Assembly (NCBI RefSeq): GCF_001938945.1
Contig: NZ_MKIO01000038.1
Location: 117,399 to 181,398, forward strand
From: Xaviernesmea rhizosphaerae
GTDB lineage: Bacteria > Pseudomonadota > Alphaproteobacteria > Rhizobiales > Rhizobiaceae
Direction: 5' to 3'
Length of the DNA: 64,000 nucleotides
Shown here: one piece after another, positions 35,768 through 44,844 of the stretch
Layout: the number at the start of each line of letters is the position of its first letter
Numbering within the stretch: position 1 is the first letter of the stretch
Notes under the pieces: model-generated
Database searches by the model: none
Seen by the model: the letters and a program-made list of their open reading frames with translations, nothing else
What the model was told of the DNA's origin: nothing
Program-made: the position numbers and the translations under genes

Positions 35768-35892
35768 TCACTGCCCCCTGAAGCCGCTCGCAGACCCTGC
35801 CGGCCGCCAGCTCGTCACCATAGTCGCCTCATGATTCCTGAAAGCCTCAGACGGAAAAGCCGGATTGTCAGAGGCTCCAGGCATTTGTTCCT

Positions 35893-35998
35893 GCATCAGC
35901 TTCACCCGAAAACCAGTTCCCACTCGTCGGGCTGATGCGCCGGTTTGCTTTGGCATCAGCTTCACCCGAAAACCGGTTCCCACTTTTCGGGCTGATGC
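35893..35998. repeat. Two tandem rhizobial palindromic repeats, 60-base period
   Basis: Copies at 35893-35938 and 35953-35998. Each has outer inverted ends GCATCAG / CTGATGC and an inner CCCGAAAA-N11-TTTTCGGG (perfect in copy 2). Copy 1 differs in the right inner arm. Confidence 0.85.
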
Positions 35999-36579
35999 CT
36001 TGCGCACCCCGCCGACCCGCGATCTCCCGGTTGGTGACGACACCGCATCTGCGATCACGCCACGGAAAAGCGGGCCACACGGCATCGGCGCCAGCCTTAT
36101 TCGCTGCTTATGTCAGATTTATGCATAGTTTCGGGAAAACGGCAGTTCAATTCGATGGATATCCCAAACGTCCTCAAGACGTCATCGATGCTGTGGCTCG
36201 GCCTCTCATCCTGGAGAGGATGTGCGCAGCCACGCTGCCTCAGCATCCTGGATGCCACGCGGCGCTGGCTTGCAACCGATCGCGTCCCGTGGGTTCTTCC
36301 GGATCTGCCATCTGGCAGTGCGATCAATCTGCGCAGGCCATAGCGAAAATTCGTGGGATTGGCTCTACACAATCCTGTGAAAGCCACCTAGCTCAGCGCA
36401 TTTTATTCGAATATTAATATTTTCATAGAAGTCGAGTTAATTGCATGCTGTGCAATGCAACTCAAACAGGAAAACTGTCACAGATTCTAGAGGGCAGAAA
36501 GTGAAAATTTGAGAGGAACCCTTGATCAGTTCTTTTCATTTTGCCCTTAGCGTGGACCAAGACCGGAGCGGAGATAAAG
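35999..36579. other. AT-richer gap without recognised genes
   Basis: About 580 bases. Short frames on both strands have no ribosome sites. The right part is AT-rich, with AATATTAATATT near 36410 and the palindrome TTGCAT-N8-ATGCAA at 36441-36460, about 120 bases before a small secreted-peptide frame. Confidence 0.4.
36441..36460. promoter_or_regulatory. Palindrome upstream of small secreted frame
   Basis: TTGCAT-N8-ATGCAA, inside an AT-rich stretch. Candidate operator; no regulator is identified. Confidence 0.3.
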
Positions 36580-36736
36580 ATGTTCTATACTCTATTTTGC
36601 GCTGCAGCAACGATCCTCGTGGTGATGCCGTTTGGTTTCGCACCGGCAGTTGCGGAACAGCCTCGTCTTTCACCGAGAAGACGCATTCATTAAGCATCCC
36701 GAGCGTTGGCATGCGGATGATTTTCCCGCGCCATAG
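36580..36736 (+). pseudogene. Small secreted peptide gene, probably frameshifted
   Basis: GGAG six bases before ATG; the first frame gives MFYTLFCAAATILVVMPFGF-APAVA, a textbook signal peptide, then a basic tail to a stop at 36693. A -1/+2 shift near 36655 would instead join it to NSLVFHREDAFIKHPERWHA-DDFPAP and a stop at 36736, which reads more like real protein. It is either a 37-residue secreted peptide or a 51-residue one broken by one lost base. No family is recognised. Confidence 0.45.
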
Positions 36737-37009
36737 TAAAGAATACGGCCTCGGATGGTAAATCTGGCGTTCGACGTTTCGTGACTATGATGAAGCATTC
36801 TGCTTCTCAGACAACTTTTGCGCTGTTGCTCCGCGGATAGCCCTGTCGGGTCGTCTCGCGTCCCGAGTTCAGCTGGCACGCAGCTGGATGGAAAACTGCG
36901 CCGGTCGAGCGACCGGAGGAGGCGATTTGACGGCCGGTCTGAGCCGTCTTCAGCGGCCTTGTCGAAACATATGCCAAGATCGGGACGATGCGGCGCGCTT
37001 ATGCGCGGA

Positions 37010-37381
37010 TCAGCCGGCCGGCGATCGTCCCCGCTGCCGCGCAGGCCGGACAGGCGTTGCCTTGTCCACGGCGCGCAGGGCGGCATCAAAGGCTTCACGC
37101 ACCCACACCGCCATCTCATCGGGATCGTCATAGGCGGCAGGCGGCACCGTCCAGTAGGGCATCAGCACGGTCTTTCCGCCCTTCCCCTCGTAAGACCAGC
37201 GCTCGGCACCTGCCGCCTCCAATCTTGGCGCGCTTTCGCCATCGCCCTTCAGCATCAGCGTGTCATGGAGAAGGATGGCGAGGATCCGTCCATCGGCATA
37301 GATGCCCTTGCCGCCGAACATGCGCCGGATCGACACGGGACCGAGACTGTCGAAGATCTCGCGAATTGCCTCATCATCCAT
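37010..37381 (-). CDS. TfoX N-terminal domain protein
   Basis: A 123-residue protein with only the N-terminal TfoX/Sxy domain: VSIRRMFGGKGIYADGRILAI and GERWSYEGK-like AERWSYEGKGGKTVLMPYWTVPP are typical, and a C-terminal R/K-rich tail follows. In gammaproteobacteria TfoX activates competence genes with CRP, but stand-alone alphaproteobacterial copies have no known role. The C-terminal domain of full TfoX is absent. GGAG lies nine bases before the ATG. Confidence 0.85.
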   Translation of the reverse strand: MDDEAIREIFDSLGPVSIRRMFGGKGIYADGRILAILLHDTLMLKGDGESAPRLEAAGAERWSYEGKGGKTVLMPYWTVPPAAYDDPDEMAVWVREAFDAALRAVDKATPVRPARQRGRSPAG

Positions 37382-37547
37382 GATCTCACGCTCCGTCTTT
37401 GCCGTCGGTCCGGCCGGCGCATCCTGCGCGGCAGGAAAAGGACGTCAAGCCGGAAGACAAGCACGGCAGCGACAGGTGCTGATCGATCTTCGGAAGAAAC
37501 GATGCCGAAAGAAAATCCAGGCCAGGGACGGATCCCGCCTTTCAAGC

Positions 37548-38288
37548 TCAGCCATCGACCAGACAGGCCGCCCGCGCGCGCGGCGCCTGTGCAGCGATGC
37601 GGCCGGTGGCGGCCCTGTCCGGCCGGCGCAGCGCCGCGATGATCTCCGCCAGGATCGCGACGGCGATTTCCTGCGGCGTGGCCGCGGCGATATCGACGCC
37701 GATCGGCGCATGGATCAGGCCGAGATCCTCGTCCGAAACGCCTGCGGCCGAGAGCCGCTCCACACGCTGGGCATGCGAGCGCCGGCTGCCGAGCGCGCCG
37801 ATATAGAAACAGCGCGCTTTCAAGGCGGCGATCAGGGCCGGGTCATCCATGCCGGGATCATGCGATACCGCGGCGAGCGCCGTGAATTCATCCAGCGGCT
37901 GCGCGGCAAAGGCGTCTTCGGGCCAGTCCACCAGAAGTTCGACCCCGGCAAAGCGTTCCGGCGTGGCAAAGCCGCTGCGCGGATCGACCACGGACAGGGC
38001 GAAACCGCAGACCGGCGCCAGCGCCGCCAAGGCCTGGGTGATGTGAACCGCCCCCACGGCAACAATGCGCGGAGCCGGCAGATAGACATTGATGAACTGC
38101 CGTCCGTCTTCTGCCTGACAGGACTTTCCCGTGCGGAAAGCATCCGCAAGCGCCGGTTCCAGCCAGTCCCCGGCGATGGTCTCGGGCAGGACCATGCGCA
38201 TGGCGCCGCTCGAAAGATCGGTGACGGTGGCCACGGGGCGGCGTGCGGCGCGCGCGCCATTGACGGCCTCGATGATGCCGGCCGTCAA
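37548..38288 (-). CDS. XdhC-family protein, Rossmann (C-terminal) half
   Basis: A 246-residue protein carrying the C-terminal NAD-type Rossmann domain of XdhC/CoxI: PRIVAVGAVHITQALAALAP and ALGSRRSHAQRVERL are recognisable. XdhC helps deliver and sulfurate molybdenum cofactor for xanthine dehydrogenase. It starts with TTG in the four-base overlap TTGA with the stop of the preceding gene, so it is translationally coupled to it. No xdhAB genes are adjacent. The C-terminus ends with an Arg-rich tail. Confidence 0.85.
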   Translation of the reverse strand: MTAGIIEAVNGARAARRPVATVTDLSSGAMRMVLPETIAGDWLEPALADAFRTGKSCQAEDGRQFINVYLPAPRIVAVGAVHITQALAALAPVCGFALSVVDPRSGFATPERFAGVELLVDWPEDAFAAQPLDEFTALAAVSHDPGMDDPALIAALKARCFYIGALGSRRSHAQRVERLSAAGVSDEDLGLIHAPIGVDIAAATPQEIAVAILAEIIAALRRPDRAATGRIAAQAPRARAACLVDG

Positions 38289-38623
38289 TGTGCGACATCC
38301 TGCACGAAAACGCTGATGCGCCCGCCGCAGGAGAGGCCGGCCCGCCACGCCGTTTCGTTCGAAACGCCGAATTCCAGAAGCCGCCCTGCCCCGCCGGTCT
38401 CGATCACCTCGATCGCCTGGGTGATGACTTCGCTTTCGACGCAGCCGCCAGAGACCGAGCCCTCGAAATTGCCGTCCTGATCGACCACCAGATGGCTGCC
38501 GCGCGGGCGCGGCGCCGAGCCCCAGGTGTCGATGACGGTTGCCAGCGCCACACGCCGGCCCTCGCCCGCCCAGCGCTGGGCGATAACCAGCGGATCCCCC
38601 GCCTCCATCCAAGCCGATACCAT
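38285..38623 (-). CDS. XdhC-family protein, N-terminal (CoxI) half
   Basis: A 112-residue protein with only the N-terminal XdhC_CoxI domain: VALATVIDTWGSAPRPRGSHLVVDQDG and GSVSGGCVESEVITQA, with the conserved SGGCVE cysteine. AAAGGAG precedes the ATG. It is followed by the C-terminal half as a separate, overlapping gene, so what is one protein in many bacteria is split in two here; the same split is seen in other rhizobia. Role: molybdenum cofactor handling. Confidence 0.85.
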   Translation of the reverse strand: MVSAWMEAGDPLVIAQRWAGEGRRVALATVIDTWGSAPRPRGSHLVVDQDGNFEGSVSGGCVESEVITQAIEVIETGGAGRLLEFGVSNETAWRAGLSCGGRISVFVQDVAH

Positions 38624-38744
38624 GCCTGTCCGCTCCTTTCGCCCGTCCGCGATGCCTTTGCGCCATGAGCTAGGGCACGACGGGGAAAATTGTATGCGGC
38701 TGGGATGTCGTGGTCTGATCGAGCGCGAAAAAGCCTGCCGAAGC

Positions 38745-39233
38745 TCAAAGCGACCGATAGGCGCGGTCGAGATAGACCAGGGCCGGATTGCGCTGGCCGA
38801 GCACCACGGCCTCGACGGCGCCGAACAGAACCATGTGCGTGGCGACCACGCGCGATTCGACGATCCGGCAGTCGAAGGCGGCCACTGCGTCTTCCAGCAC
38901 CGGCGCGCCGGTAGCGAGCTTCGTCCAGCGGCCATGGTCGAATCGGTCGCCCTCGATCGGCTCGCTGCCGGAAAAGACCTGCGCCAGCGCCAGCTGATCG
39001 GCGCCAAGCAGATTGAGCGAGAAGACGCCGGCCTCAAGGAACAGCCGGTTCTTCGGATTTTTGGTGTTGAGGCAGATCAGCAGCGTGGCGGGATCGTCGG
39101 AGACGGAGCAGGCCGCCGTGATCGTCACGCCCCTGCGCTCGCCGGCATGATCGACGGCGGCGATATGAACATGGCCGGCGAGCCGGCTCATGGCATCGCG
39201 ATAGCTCTCTTTGTCGGGTCTCGAAAGGGTCAA
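38745..39233 (-). CDS. Flavin reductase (RutF-like)
   Basis: NAD(P)H:flavin oxidoreductase-type protein that supplies reduced FMN/FAD to a partner monooxygenase. Motifs: AMSRLAGHVHIAAV, GVTITAACSVSDDPATLLICLN (flavin-binding) and DHGRWTKLATGAPVLEDAVAAFDCR. The length (about 162 residues) matches RutF when the TTG start with GAGG upstream is used (SRPDKESYRDAM precedes as in RutF); the ATG 14 codons later is the alternative. No monooxygenase gene is nearby, so it may serve a distant partner. Confidence 0.85.
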   Translation of the reverse strand: MTLSRPDKESYRDAMSRLAGHVHIAAVDHAGERRGVTITAACSVSDDPATLLICLNTKNPKNRLFLEAGVFSLNLLGADQLALAQVFSGSEPIEGDRFDHGRWTKLATGAPVLEDAVAAFDCRIVESRVVATHMVLFGAVEAVVLGQRNPALVYLDRAYRSL

Positions 39234-39464
39234 GGCCTCAGGGCTCCGTTTGGCAAGGCGTGGCCGCAGGATGAGAAGGCGCGAAAGACAAACCGCGCCC
39301 ATTCTTGCGGACCTGCCGAGACATACATCTTTCCCATGCGGAAAAAAGCGTCCCACAGAGCTTTTCTCGGCTCCGTTTGCGATCGCGGCGGCGCGCCCTG
39401 CTTTCTCTTTGACCTTGCCTGCGTGCTGGCGCAAAATGGGCGCCATGCATTTCTGGACATCGCC

Positions 39465-40556
39465 ATGCTGAAGCCTTTCCTGGGCCTTTTCCTCGCCGCA
39501 GGCCTCCTTCCCCTTGCCCATGCCGAACAGGCCGCAGCCGCCGGCCTGCGGCTTGCCGTGGTGGCGCCGACGCAAGGGCCCTTCGCCCAGCTCGGCCGGC
39601 AGATCATCGACGGCGCGAAATTCGAGGCCGAGAAGCGCGGCAGCACCATCATCGTGGTGCCGGAGCGCTGCGAGGAGGGCAATGACGATGCCCTGCGCGC
39701 CGGGCTCGCCGCCGCCAAGCCCGAGGCAGCACTCGGCTTTCTCTGCACGGAAAGCCTGGTCTCCGCTTTGCCGGATCTCGCCAAAACAGGCATTCCCGCC
39801 ATCACCGTCAGCGTCCGTTCCGACATTCTGATGGAGGACGCGCTGAAGAATCAGTGGCCGCTCTTCCGCTTCGCGCCGTCGGGCAGGACGGAGGGCGAAG
39901 CGGCGGCCCAGGCGATCCTGTCGCGCTGGCGCGACCAGCCGCTGGGCCTGATCGATGACGGCACGATCCATGGGCGCGAACTCGTGGCGGCCGTCAGGGC
40001 GAAGCTCGAGCAGATCGGCGTGACGGCGACCTTCACCGACACCTTCCGCCCCGGCCAGGAGCAGCAGATCGCGCTGGTCCGGCGGCTTGGCCGCAGCGGC
40101 GCCAGCCATGTCTTCGTCGGCGGCGACCGCAGCGACATCGCCATCATCGCCCGCGATGCCGCATCGGAGAAGATCCCCCTGACCTTGATGGGCGGCGAGG
40201 CGCTGCAGGCGGCCGATGCCGGCGTGGCGCTGGCAGAGGGCACGCTCGCCATCGGCCTGCCCGATCCGGCCGAACGCGCGGATGCCGCCCCGGTCGTTGG
40301 CGCCATGCGCGCCGCCGGCCTGCAGCCGGATGGCTATGTTCTGCCTGCCTATGCCGCCGCCACGCTTTTGGAAACCGCCAAGGACCGCGCGGCAAGCGAG
40401 GGCATTCCGCTGGCCCAGGCGCTGGTCAGGGATCCCTTCCCCACCGTGCTCGGCCCGGTGCATTTCACCGAAGGCCATGAGTTGGCAAGATCGCGCTACC
40501 GGCTGCTGGAATGGCGCGGCAACAGGTTTCAGCTGGCCTCACCGGCGGCGGATTAG
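39465..40556 (+). CDS. Periplasmic binding protein, ABC-transport type (branched-chain amino acid-like)
   Basis: A 363-residue secreted protein: signal peptide MLKPFLGLFLAAGLLPLAHA, then the type I periplasmic-binding fold (Leu/Ile/Val family) with LRLAVVAPTQGPFAQLGRQIIDGAKFEAEK as first strand-helix and a C-terminal second lobe (VLPAYAAATLLETAKDR). These bind amino acids or related small molecules. No permease or ATPase gene is adjacent, so it is an orphan, perhaps a receptor or with a distant transporter. The ATG is internal to a much longer frame; the signal peptide makes this start firm. It is divergent from the flavin reductase. Confidence 0.88.
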   Translation: MLKPFLGLFLAAGLLPLAHAEQAAAAGLRLAVVAPTQGPFAQLGRQIIDGAKFEAEKRGSTIIVVPERCEEGNDDALRAGLAAAKPEAALGFLCTESLVSALPDLAKTGIPAITVSVRSDILMEDALKNQWPLFRFAPSGRTEGEAAAQAILSRWRDQPLGLIDDGTIHGRELVAAVRAKLEQIGVTATFTDTFRPGQEQQIALVRRLGRSGASHVFVGGDRSDIAIIARDAASEKIPLTLMGGEALQAADAGVALAEGTLAIGLPDPAERADAAPVVGAMRAAGLQPDGYVLPAYAAATLLETAKDRAASEGIPLAQALVRDPFPTVLGPVHFTEGHELARSRYRLLEWRGNRFQLASPAAD

Positions 40557-40661
40557 CGTATCGGACCCCAAACCCGGACAAGGGACACGAGGCGAATGTC
40601 TGTGAGCCGGCAAACCATTTGCGCCGTGTCCTGAAAAAGTCGGCATGGCAGGAGAAGACCG

Positions 40662-41657
40662 ATGGCGCACTGGACCAACAGCATTGCCGATGTCGCCGGG
40701 CTGACGATCGGCCAGGCCGAGGATGAGGGACTGAAATCCGGGGTGACGGCGCTCTTGTGCGACACGCCCTGCGTGGCCGCCGTTCATGTCATGGGCGGCG
40801 CGCCGGGGACGCGCGACACCGATCTGCTTCTGCCTGAAAACACGGTGGAGCGCGTGGATGCGCTGGTGCTGTCTGGCGGCTCGGCCTTCGGCCTGGATGC
40901 GGCCTCCGGCGTGCAAGGCGCGCTCCGGGAAATGGGGCGCGGCTTTGCCGTCGGCCCGGCCCGGGTGCCGATCGTTCCGGCGGCGATTCTGTTCGATCTC
41001 CTGAACGGCGGCGACAAGGGCTGGGGCCGCTTCCCGCCCTATCGCGACCTCGGCTATCAGGCCGCGCTGAAGGCCGGGCGCGCGGTGGCGACAGGCAGCG
41101 TCGGCGCGGGAACGGGGGCGCTGACGGCGGGGCTGAAGGGCGGGCTGGGCACGGCGTCGCTGCGCCTGCCCTCAGGCTTCACGCTGGGGGCGCTGGTCGC
41201 CGTCAATGCGCTGGGCTCGGCGACGGTCGGTCGCACGCGTCATTTCTGGGCTGCCCCCTTCGAGAAAGGGCAAGAATTTTCCGGCCTCGGCTGGCCCTCG
41301 CCGATGCCTGAGGATGCGACGGCGCTGCGGCTCAAAGGACGGCCGGAGCCCGGCACCAACACCACCATCGCCATTCTCGCCACCGATGCCGTGCTGACCA
41401 AGGCCCAGGCCAAGCGCCTCGCGGTGACGGCCCATGACGGCTTTGCCCGCGCGCTCTGGCCAGCGCATACGCCGATGGATGGCGACCTGGTCTTCAGCCT
41501 GGCCACCGCGGCTGCGGAGCGCCTGCCGGATGCGGACGCGATGATGGAACTCGCCGCCTTTTCCGGCGCTGTCATGGCCCGCGCGATCGCGCGCGGCGTG
41601 CACGATGCCACGCCGGCGGCGGGAGACGTCATGCCCTGCTGGTCGAGCCTGACCTGA
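40662..41657 (+). CDS. P1 family peptidase (DmpA/BapA type)
   Basis: A 331-residue member of the N-terminal-nucleophile P1 family, which self-cleaves and acts as aminopeptidase, including on D- and beta-amino acid peptides. Signature stretches: GVTALLCDTPCVAAVHVMGGAPGTRDTDLL, ALVLSGGSAFGLDAASGV and the GTNTTIAILATDA block that holds the nucleophile Thr. It starts with AGGAG eight bases before ATG. The gene follows the binding-protein gene by about 100 bases and may share its transcript. Confidence 0.9.
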   Translation: MAHWTNSIADVAGLTIGQAEDEGLKSGVTALLCDTPCVAAVHVMGGAPGTRDTDLLLPENTVERVDALVLSGGSAFGLDAASGVQGALREMGRGFAVGPARVPIVPAAILFDLLNGGDKGWGRFPPYRDLGYQAALKAGRAVATGSVGAGTGALTAGLKGGLGTASLRLPSGFTLGALVAVNALGSATVGRTRHFWAAPFEKGQEFSGLGWPSPMPEDATALRLKGRPEPGTNTTIAILATDAVLTKAQAKRLAVTAHDGFARALWPAHTPMDGDLVFSLATAAAERLPDADAMMELAAFSGAVMARAIARGVHDATPAAGDVMPCWSSLT

Positions 41658-41940
41658 ACTGGCCTAAACCGGACCGGAGGAAGGCGGATCGCGATCCCGA
41701 GGCAAAGATTGCCGCGCCGGGGTGCGGATGCTATTGCGCACGGGCAACGGCATCCGGCGCCGGGACGATCGAGCCTGGCCGGCTTCGGCGAGACGACAAC
41801 CGGCCGTGTCCGGTGGCGGCGAATCCGCACGGCATGGCAGCGAAAGCGCATTTCCGCCGGATGCTCCGCCTGTTTGTTTTGCATCGGAGCGATCGGATAA
41901 CCGATCCCGCCTGTCGATCCGATGCCTGAGGAGAACGCGC

Positions 41941-42624
41941 ATGTCCCATACCCCGCCCATCCGCATCGCCCCGTCGATTCTCGCCGCCGATTTCGCGCGG
42001 CTCGGGCAGGAGGTGCAGGACGCCATGGCCGCCGGAGCCGACTGGGTGCATCTCGACGTGATGGACGGGCATTTCGTGCCCAACATCACCTTCGGTCCCG
42101 ATGTGATCAAATCCCTGCGGCCGCTGACCGACGCCTTTTTCGACGCGCATCTGATGATCGCGCCGGCCGACCCCTTCATCGAGGCCTTCGCCAAAGCCGG
42201 CTGCGACCAGATCACCGTGCATGCCGAGGCCGGGCCGCATCTGCACCGCTCGCTTCAGAGCGTGCGGGCACTGGGCAAGAAGGCCGGCGTGGCCATCAAT
42301 CCGGCAACGCCGGAAAGCGCGGTCGAATACCTGCTCGATACGGTCGATCTGATCCTGGTCATGACGGTCAATCCCGGCTTTGGCGGACAGAAGCTGATCG
42401 AGGCGACGCTGGACAAGGTTTCCCGCGTGAAGGCGATGATCGGCGATCGGCCGATCCAGATCCAGGTCGATGGCGGCATTGCGCGCGACACCATCGCTCG
42501 CGCGGCCGCCGCCGGGGCCAATGTCTTCGTTGCCGGCTCGGCGATTTTCGGCGCGAAGGAGCCGGGCGGCTATGCCCGCGAGATCGCCGCCCTGCGCGCC
42601 AATGCCGAGGCCGCCCGCGGCTGA
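41941..42624 (+). CDS. rpe: Ribulose-phosphate 3-epimerase
   Basis: Interconverts ribulose 5-phosphate and xylulose 5-phosphate in the pentose phosphate and Calvin pathways. The 227-residue TIM barrel shows PSILAADFARLG, VHLDVMDGHFVPNITFGP (metal-ligand His-Asp), VMTVNPGFGGQ and QVDGGI. GAGGAG precedes ATG. It lies immediately upstream of purB with a stable hairpin in between. The frame is open far upstream; the ATG is the known start. Confidence 0.95.
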   Translation: MSHTPPIRIAPSILAADFARLGQEVQDAMAAGADWVHLDVMDGHFVPNITFGPDVIKSLRPLTDAFFDAHLMIAPADPFIEAFAKAGCDQITVHAEAGPHLHRSLQSVRALGKKAGVAINPATPESAVEYLLDTVDLILVMTVNPGFGGQKLIEATLDKVSRVKAMIGDRPIQIQVDGGIARDTIARAAAAGANVFVAGSAIFGAKEPGGYAREIAALRANAEAARG

Positions 42625-42633
42625 CCGCCTGGC

Positions 42634-42665
42634 GCCGGCGCGGGTCGTTCGACGCCCGCGCCGGC
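42634..42665. terminator. Stable hairpin between rpe and purB
   Basis: Perfect 11-pair stem GCCGGCGCGGG / CCCGCGCCGGC around a 10-base loop just past the rpe stop. No U-run follows, so it may be a pause or processing site rather than a strict terminator. Confidence 0.5.
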
Positions 42666-42826
42666 CGCATCCCGGCAGGGTTCAAACCACGCGCCGCGCC
42701 AGATTGTGATTCGCGCGGCGATGGTCTACAGCATCGCGCCATCAGGGCGCGCAACGTCCGGCCGCCGGTCCGCCGCGCCGCCCTTCCCTCTGCAGCCACC
42801 CGATTTTCCAAGAAAGCGGCATTGCC

Positions 42827-44128
42827 ATGATCCCTCGCTATTCCCGACCGGAAATGGTCGCCATCTGGTCGCCCGAAACCAAGTTCCGCATCTGGTTCGA
42901 GATCGAGGCCCATGCCTGCGACGCGCTGGCCGAGCTTGGCGTGATCCCCGCCGAATCGGCTCGCACCATCTGGGAAAAGGGCGGCGCCGCCACCTTCAAT
43001 GTCGACCGCATCGACGAGATCGAGGCCGTCACCAAGCATGACGTGATCGCCTTCCTGACCCATCTCGCCGAATTCGTCGGCCCCGATTCGCGCTTCGTCC
43101 ATCAGGGCATGACCTCGTCGGACGTGCTGGACACCACGCTGAACATCCAGCTGGTGCGCGCGGCCGACATCCTACTGGCCGATATGGACCGGGTGCTTGC
43201 CGCGCTGAAGGCGCGCGCCCTCGAGCACAAGGATACGGTGCGCATCGGCCGCAGCCATGGCATCCATGCCGAACCGACCACCATGGGCCTCACCTTCGCC
43301 CGCTTCTATGCCGAAATGGCGCGCAACCGCACCCGTCTCGTCCATGCCCGCGCCGAAGTGGCGACCGGGGCGATCTCCGGCGCCGTCGGCACCTTCGCCA
43401 ATATCGATCCGCGCGTTGAAGAGCATGTCTGCGAAAAGCTTGGCCTGACGCCGGAGCCGATCTCCACCCAGGTGATCCCGCGCGATCGCCATGCCATGTT
43501 CTTCGCCACGCTCGGCGTGATCGCCGCCTCGATCGAGAATGTCGCGATCGAGATTCGCCACATGCAGCGCACCGAGGTTCTGGAGGCGGAAGAATTCTTC
43601 TCGCCCGGCCAGAAGGGCTCCTCGGCCATGCCGCACAAGCGCAACCCGGTGCTGACGGAAAACCTGACCGGGCTGGCGCGCCTCGTGCGCATGTCCGTGA
43701 CGCCGGCCCTGGAGAATGTCGCCCTGTGGCATGAGCGCGACATCAGCCATTCCAGCGTCGAGCGCGCCATCGGCCCTGATACGACGATCACGCTCGATTT
43801 CGCGCTGAACCGTCTCGCCGGCGTTATCGAGAAGCTGGTGATCTATCCGGACAACATGCTGAAGAACATGAACAAGTTCCGCGGCCTCGTGCATTCGCAG
43901 CGCGTGCTGCTGGCGCTGACCCAGGCCGGCGCCTCGCGCGAGGACAGCTATCGCCTGGTCCAGCGCAACGCCATGAAGGTCTGGGAAGAAGGCAAGGACT
44001 TCCTGACCGAGCTTCTGGCCGATGACGAAGTCCGCGCCCGGCTGAGCGAGGAAGAGCTGCGCGAAAAGTTCGATCTCGGCTATCACACCAAGCACGTAGA
44101 CACGATCTTCGCCCGCGTCTTCGGCTGA
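42827..44128 (+). CDS. purB: Adenylosuccinate lyase
   Basis: Cleaves SAICAR and adenylosuccinate to release fumarate, two steps of purine synthesis. The 433-residue fumarase-superfamily protein has the signature KGSSAMPHKRNP, the N-terminal YSRPEMVAIWSPE, TSSDVLDT and the active-site SHGIHAEP. Ribosome site AAGAAAGCGG precedes. It sits between rpe and a PilZ gene, and a hairpin follows the stop. Confidence 0.96.
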   Translation: MIPRYSRPEMVAIWSPETKFRIWFEIEAHACDALAELGVIPAESARTIWEKGGAATFNVDRIDEIEAVTKHDVIAFLTHLAEFVGPDSRFVHQGMTSSDVLDTTLNIQLVRAADILLADMDRVLAALKARALEHKDTVRIGRSHGIHAEPTTMGLTFARFYAEMARNRTRLVHARAEVATGAISGAVGTFANIDPRVEEHVCEKLGLTPEPISTQVIPRDRHAMFFATLGVIAASIENVAIEIRHMQRTEVLEAEEFFSPGQKGSSAMPHKRNPVLTENLTGLARLVRMSVTPALENVALWHERDISHSSVERAIGPDTTITLDFALNRLAGVIEKLVIYPDNMLKNMNKFRGLVHSQRVLLALTQAGASREDSYRLVQRNAMKVWEEGKDFLTELLADDEVRARLSEEELREKFDLGYHTKHVDTIFARVFG

Positions 44129-44138
44129 TCGGCCCTGC

Positions 44139-44162
44139 GGGGCATCGCCACCGCGATGCCCC
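44139..44162. terminator. Hairpin after purB
   Basis: Perfect 10-pair stem GGGGCATCGC / GCGATGCCCC with a 4-base loop, directly after the purB stop. A weak T-run follows (GGTTCGGTTC). Confidence 0.6.
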
Positions 44163-44188
44163 GGTTCGGTTCATGCCCTGCCCGCGAT

Positions 44189-44222
44189 GCCTGTCTGCGG
44201 CGGGGGCCTGTCTGCGGCGGGG
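44189..44222. repeat. 17-base direct duplication
   Basis: GCCTGTCTGCGGCGGGG occurs twice in a row, between purB and the PilZ gene. Short, simple and probably without function. Confidence 0.6.
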
Positions 44223-44382
44223 TGCCGGCGGCTCGGTAAAAATAAAACAACCGCTCGCTCAAAATACAGCTTTCGCGCACAGTCTTTCTCAACCGCTGCG
44301 ATGCAAGTCTGCCCGCGTCAGAGCATCGGACCGGAGACAGAACGCGGCCTGATGCTTCCGTCTTTTGTTTCTACATCGATGC

Positions 44383-44409
44383 CGCGAAAACCGGTTTCCG
44401 CTTTTCGCG
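44383..44409. repeat. Rhizobial-type palindromic repeat
   Basis: CGCGAAAA-N11-TTTTCGCG, with the spacer CCGGTTTCCGC typical of this family, just upstream of the PilZ gene. Confidence 0.65.
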
Positions 44410-44439
44410 CCGATCCACGAGAACGCGGGAGGAGCCAGC

Positions 44440-44748
44440 ATGCGCCACTATCAGAACCGTCGTGAAGAACCGCGATCGCCCGCCCGGATCGAAGGGCAGG
44501 TCCGCTGCCACGACGCGCAGACACGCGGCCGGGTGCTCAATCTCTCGCCCGGCGGGGTCTGCATCGAGCTGCGCGGTCCGATCGGCGCCAGCCAGGGCGC
44601 ACCGATCGTCCTCGACACCGAGGCCGTCGGCCTGCTGCAGGGCATCGTCCACTGGTCGCGCGGCGATCGCATCGGCATCCGGCTGGAACGCTCCAGCAAT
44701 GCGGCGGCCAAGATCAGCTCCTATTTCCGCCTGTTCGCGCGGGGATAG
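44440..44748 (+). CDS. PilZ domain protein
   Basis: A 102-residue single-domain PilZ protein, the usual cyclic-di-GMP sensor. The c-di-GMP motif RxxxR...(D/N)xSxxG reads NRREEPRSPARIEGQVRC...VLNLSPGGVCIEL, which satisfies it. It acts in motility or polysaccharide control by binding c-di-GMP and then a partner. GGGAGGAG precedes the ATG. It stands alone between purB and the hydrolase gene. Confidence 0.9.
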   Translation: MRHYQNRREEPRSPARIEGQVRCHDAQTRGRVLNLSPGGVCIELRGPIGASQGAPIVLDTEAVGLLQGIVHWSRGDRIGIRLERSSNAAAKISSYFRLFARG

Positions 44749-44844
44749 CCCTCGCCGGACGAAAAGCCTAGCGGGGCGTGTCCGGGGCGGTGATCTCGGC
44801 TGCGATCTTGACTTCGCCGCACGGCGGACGCAGATGAGCCCGTC

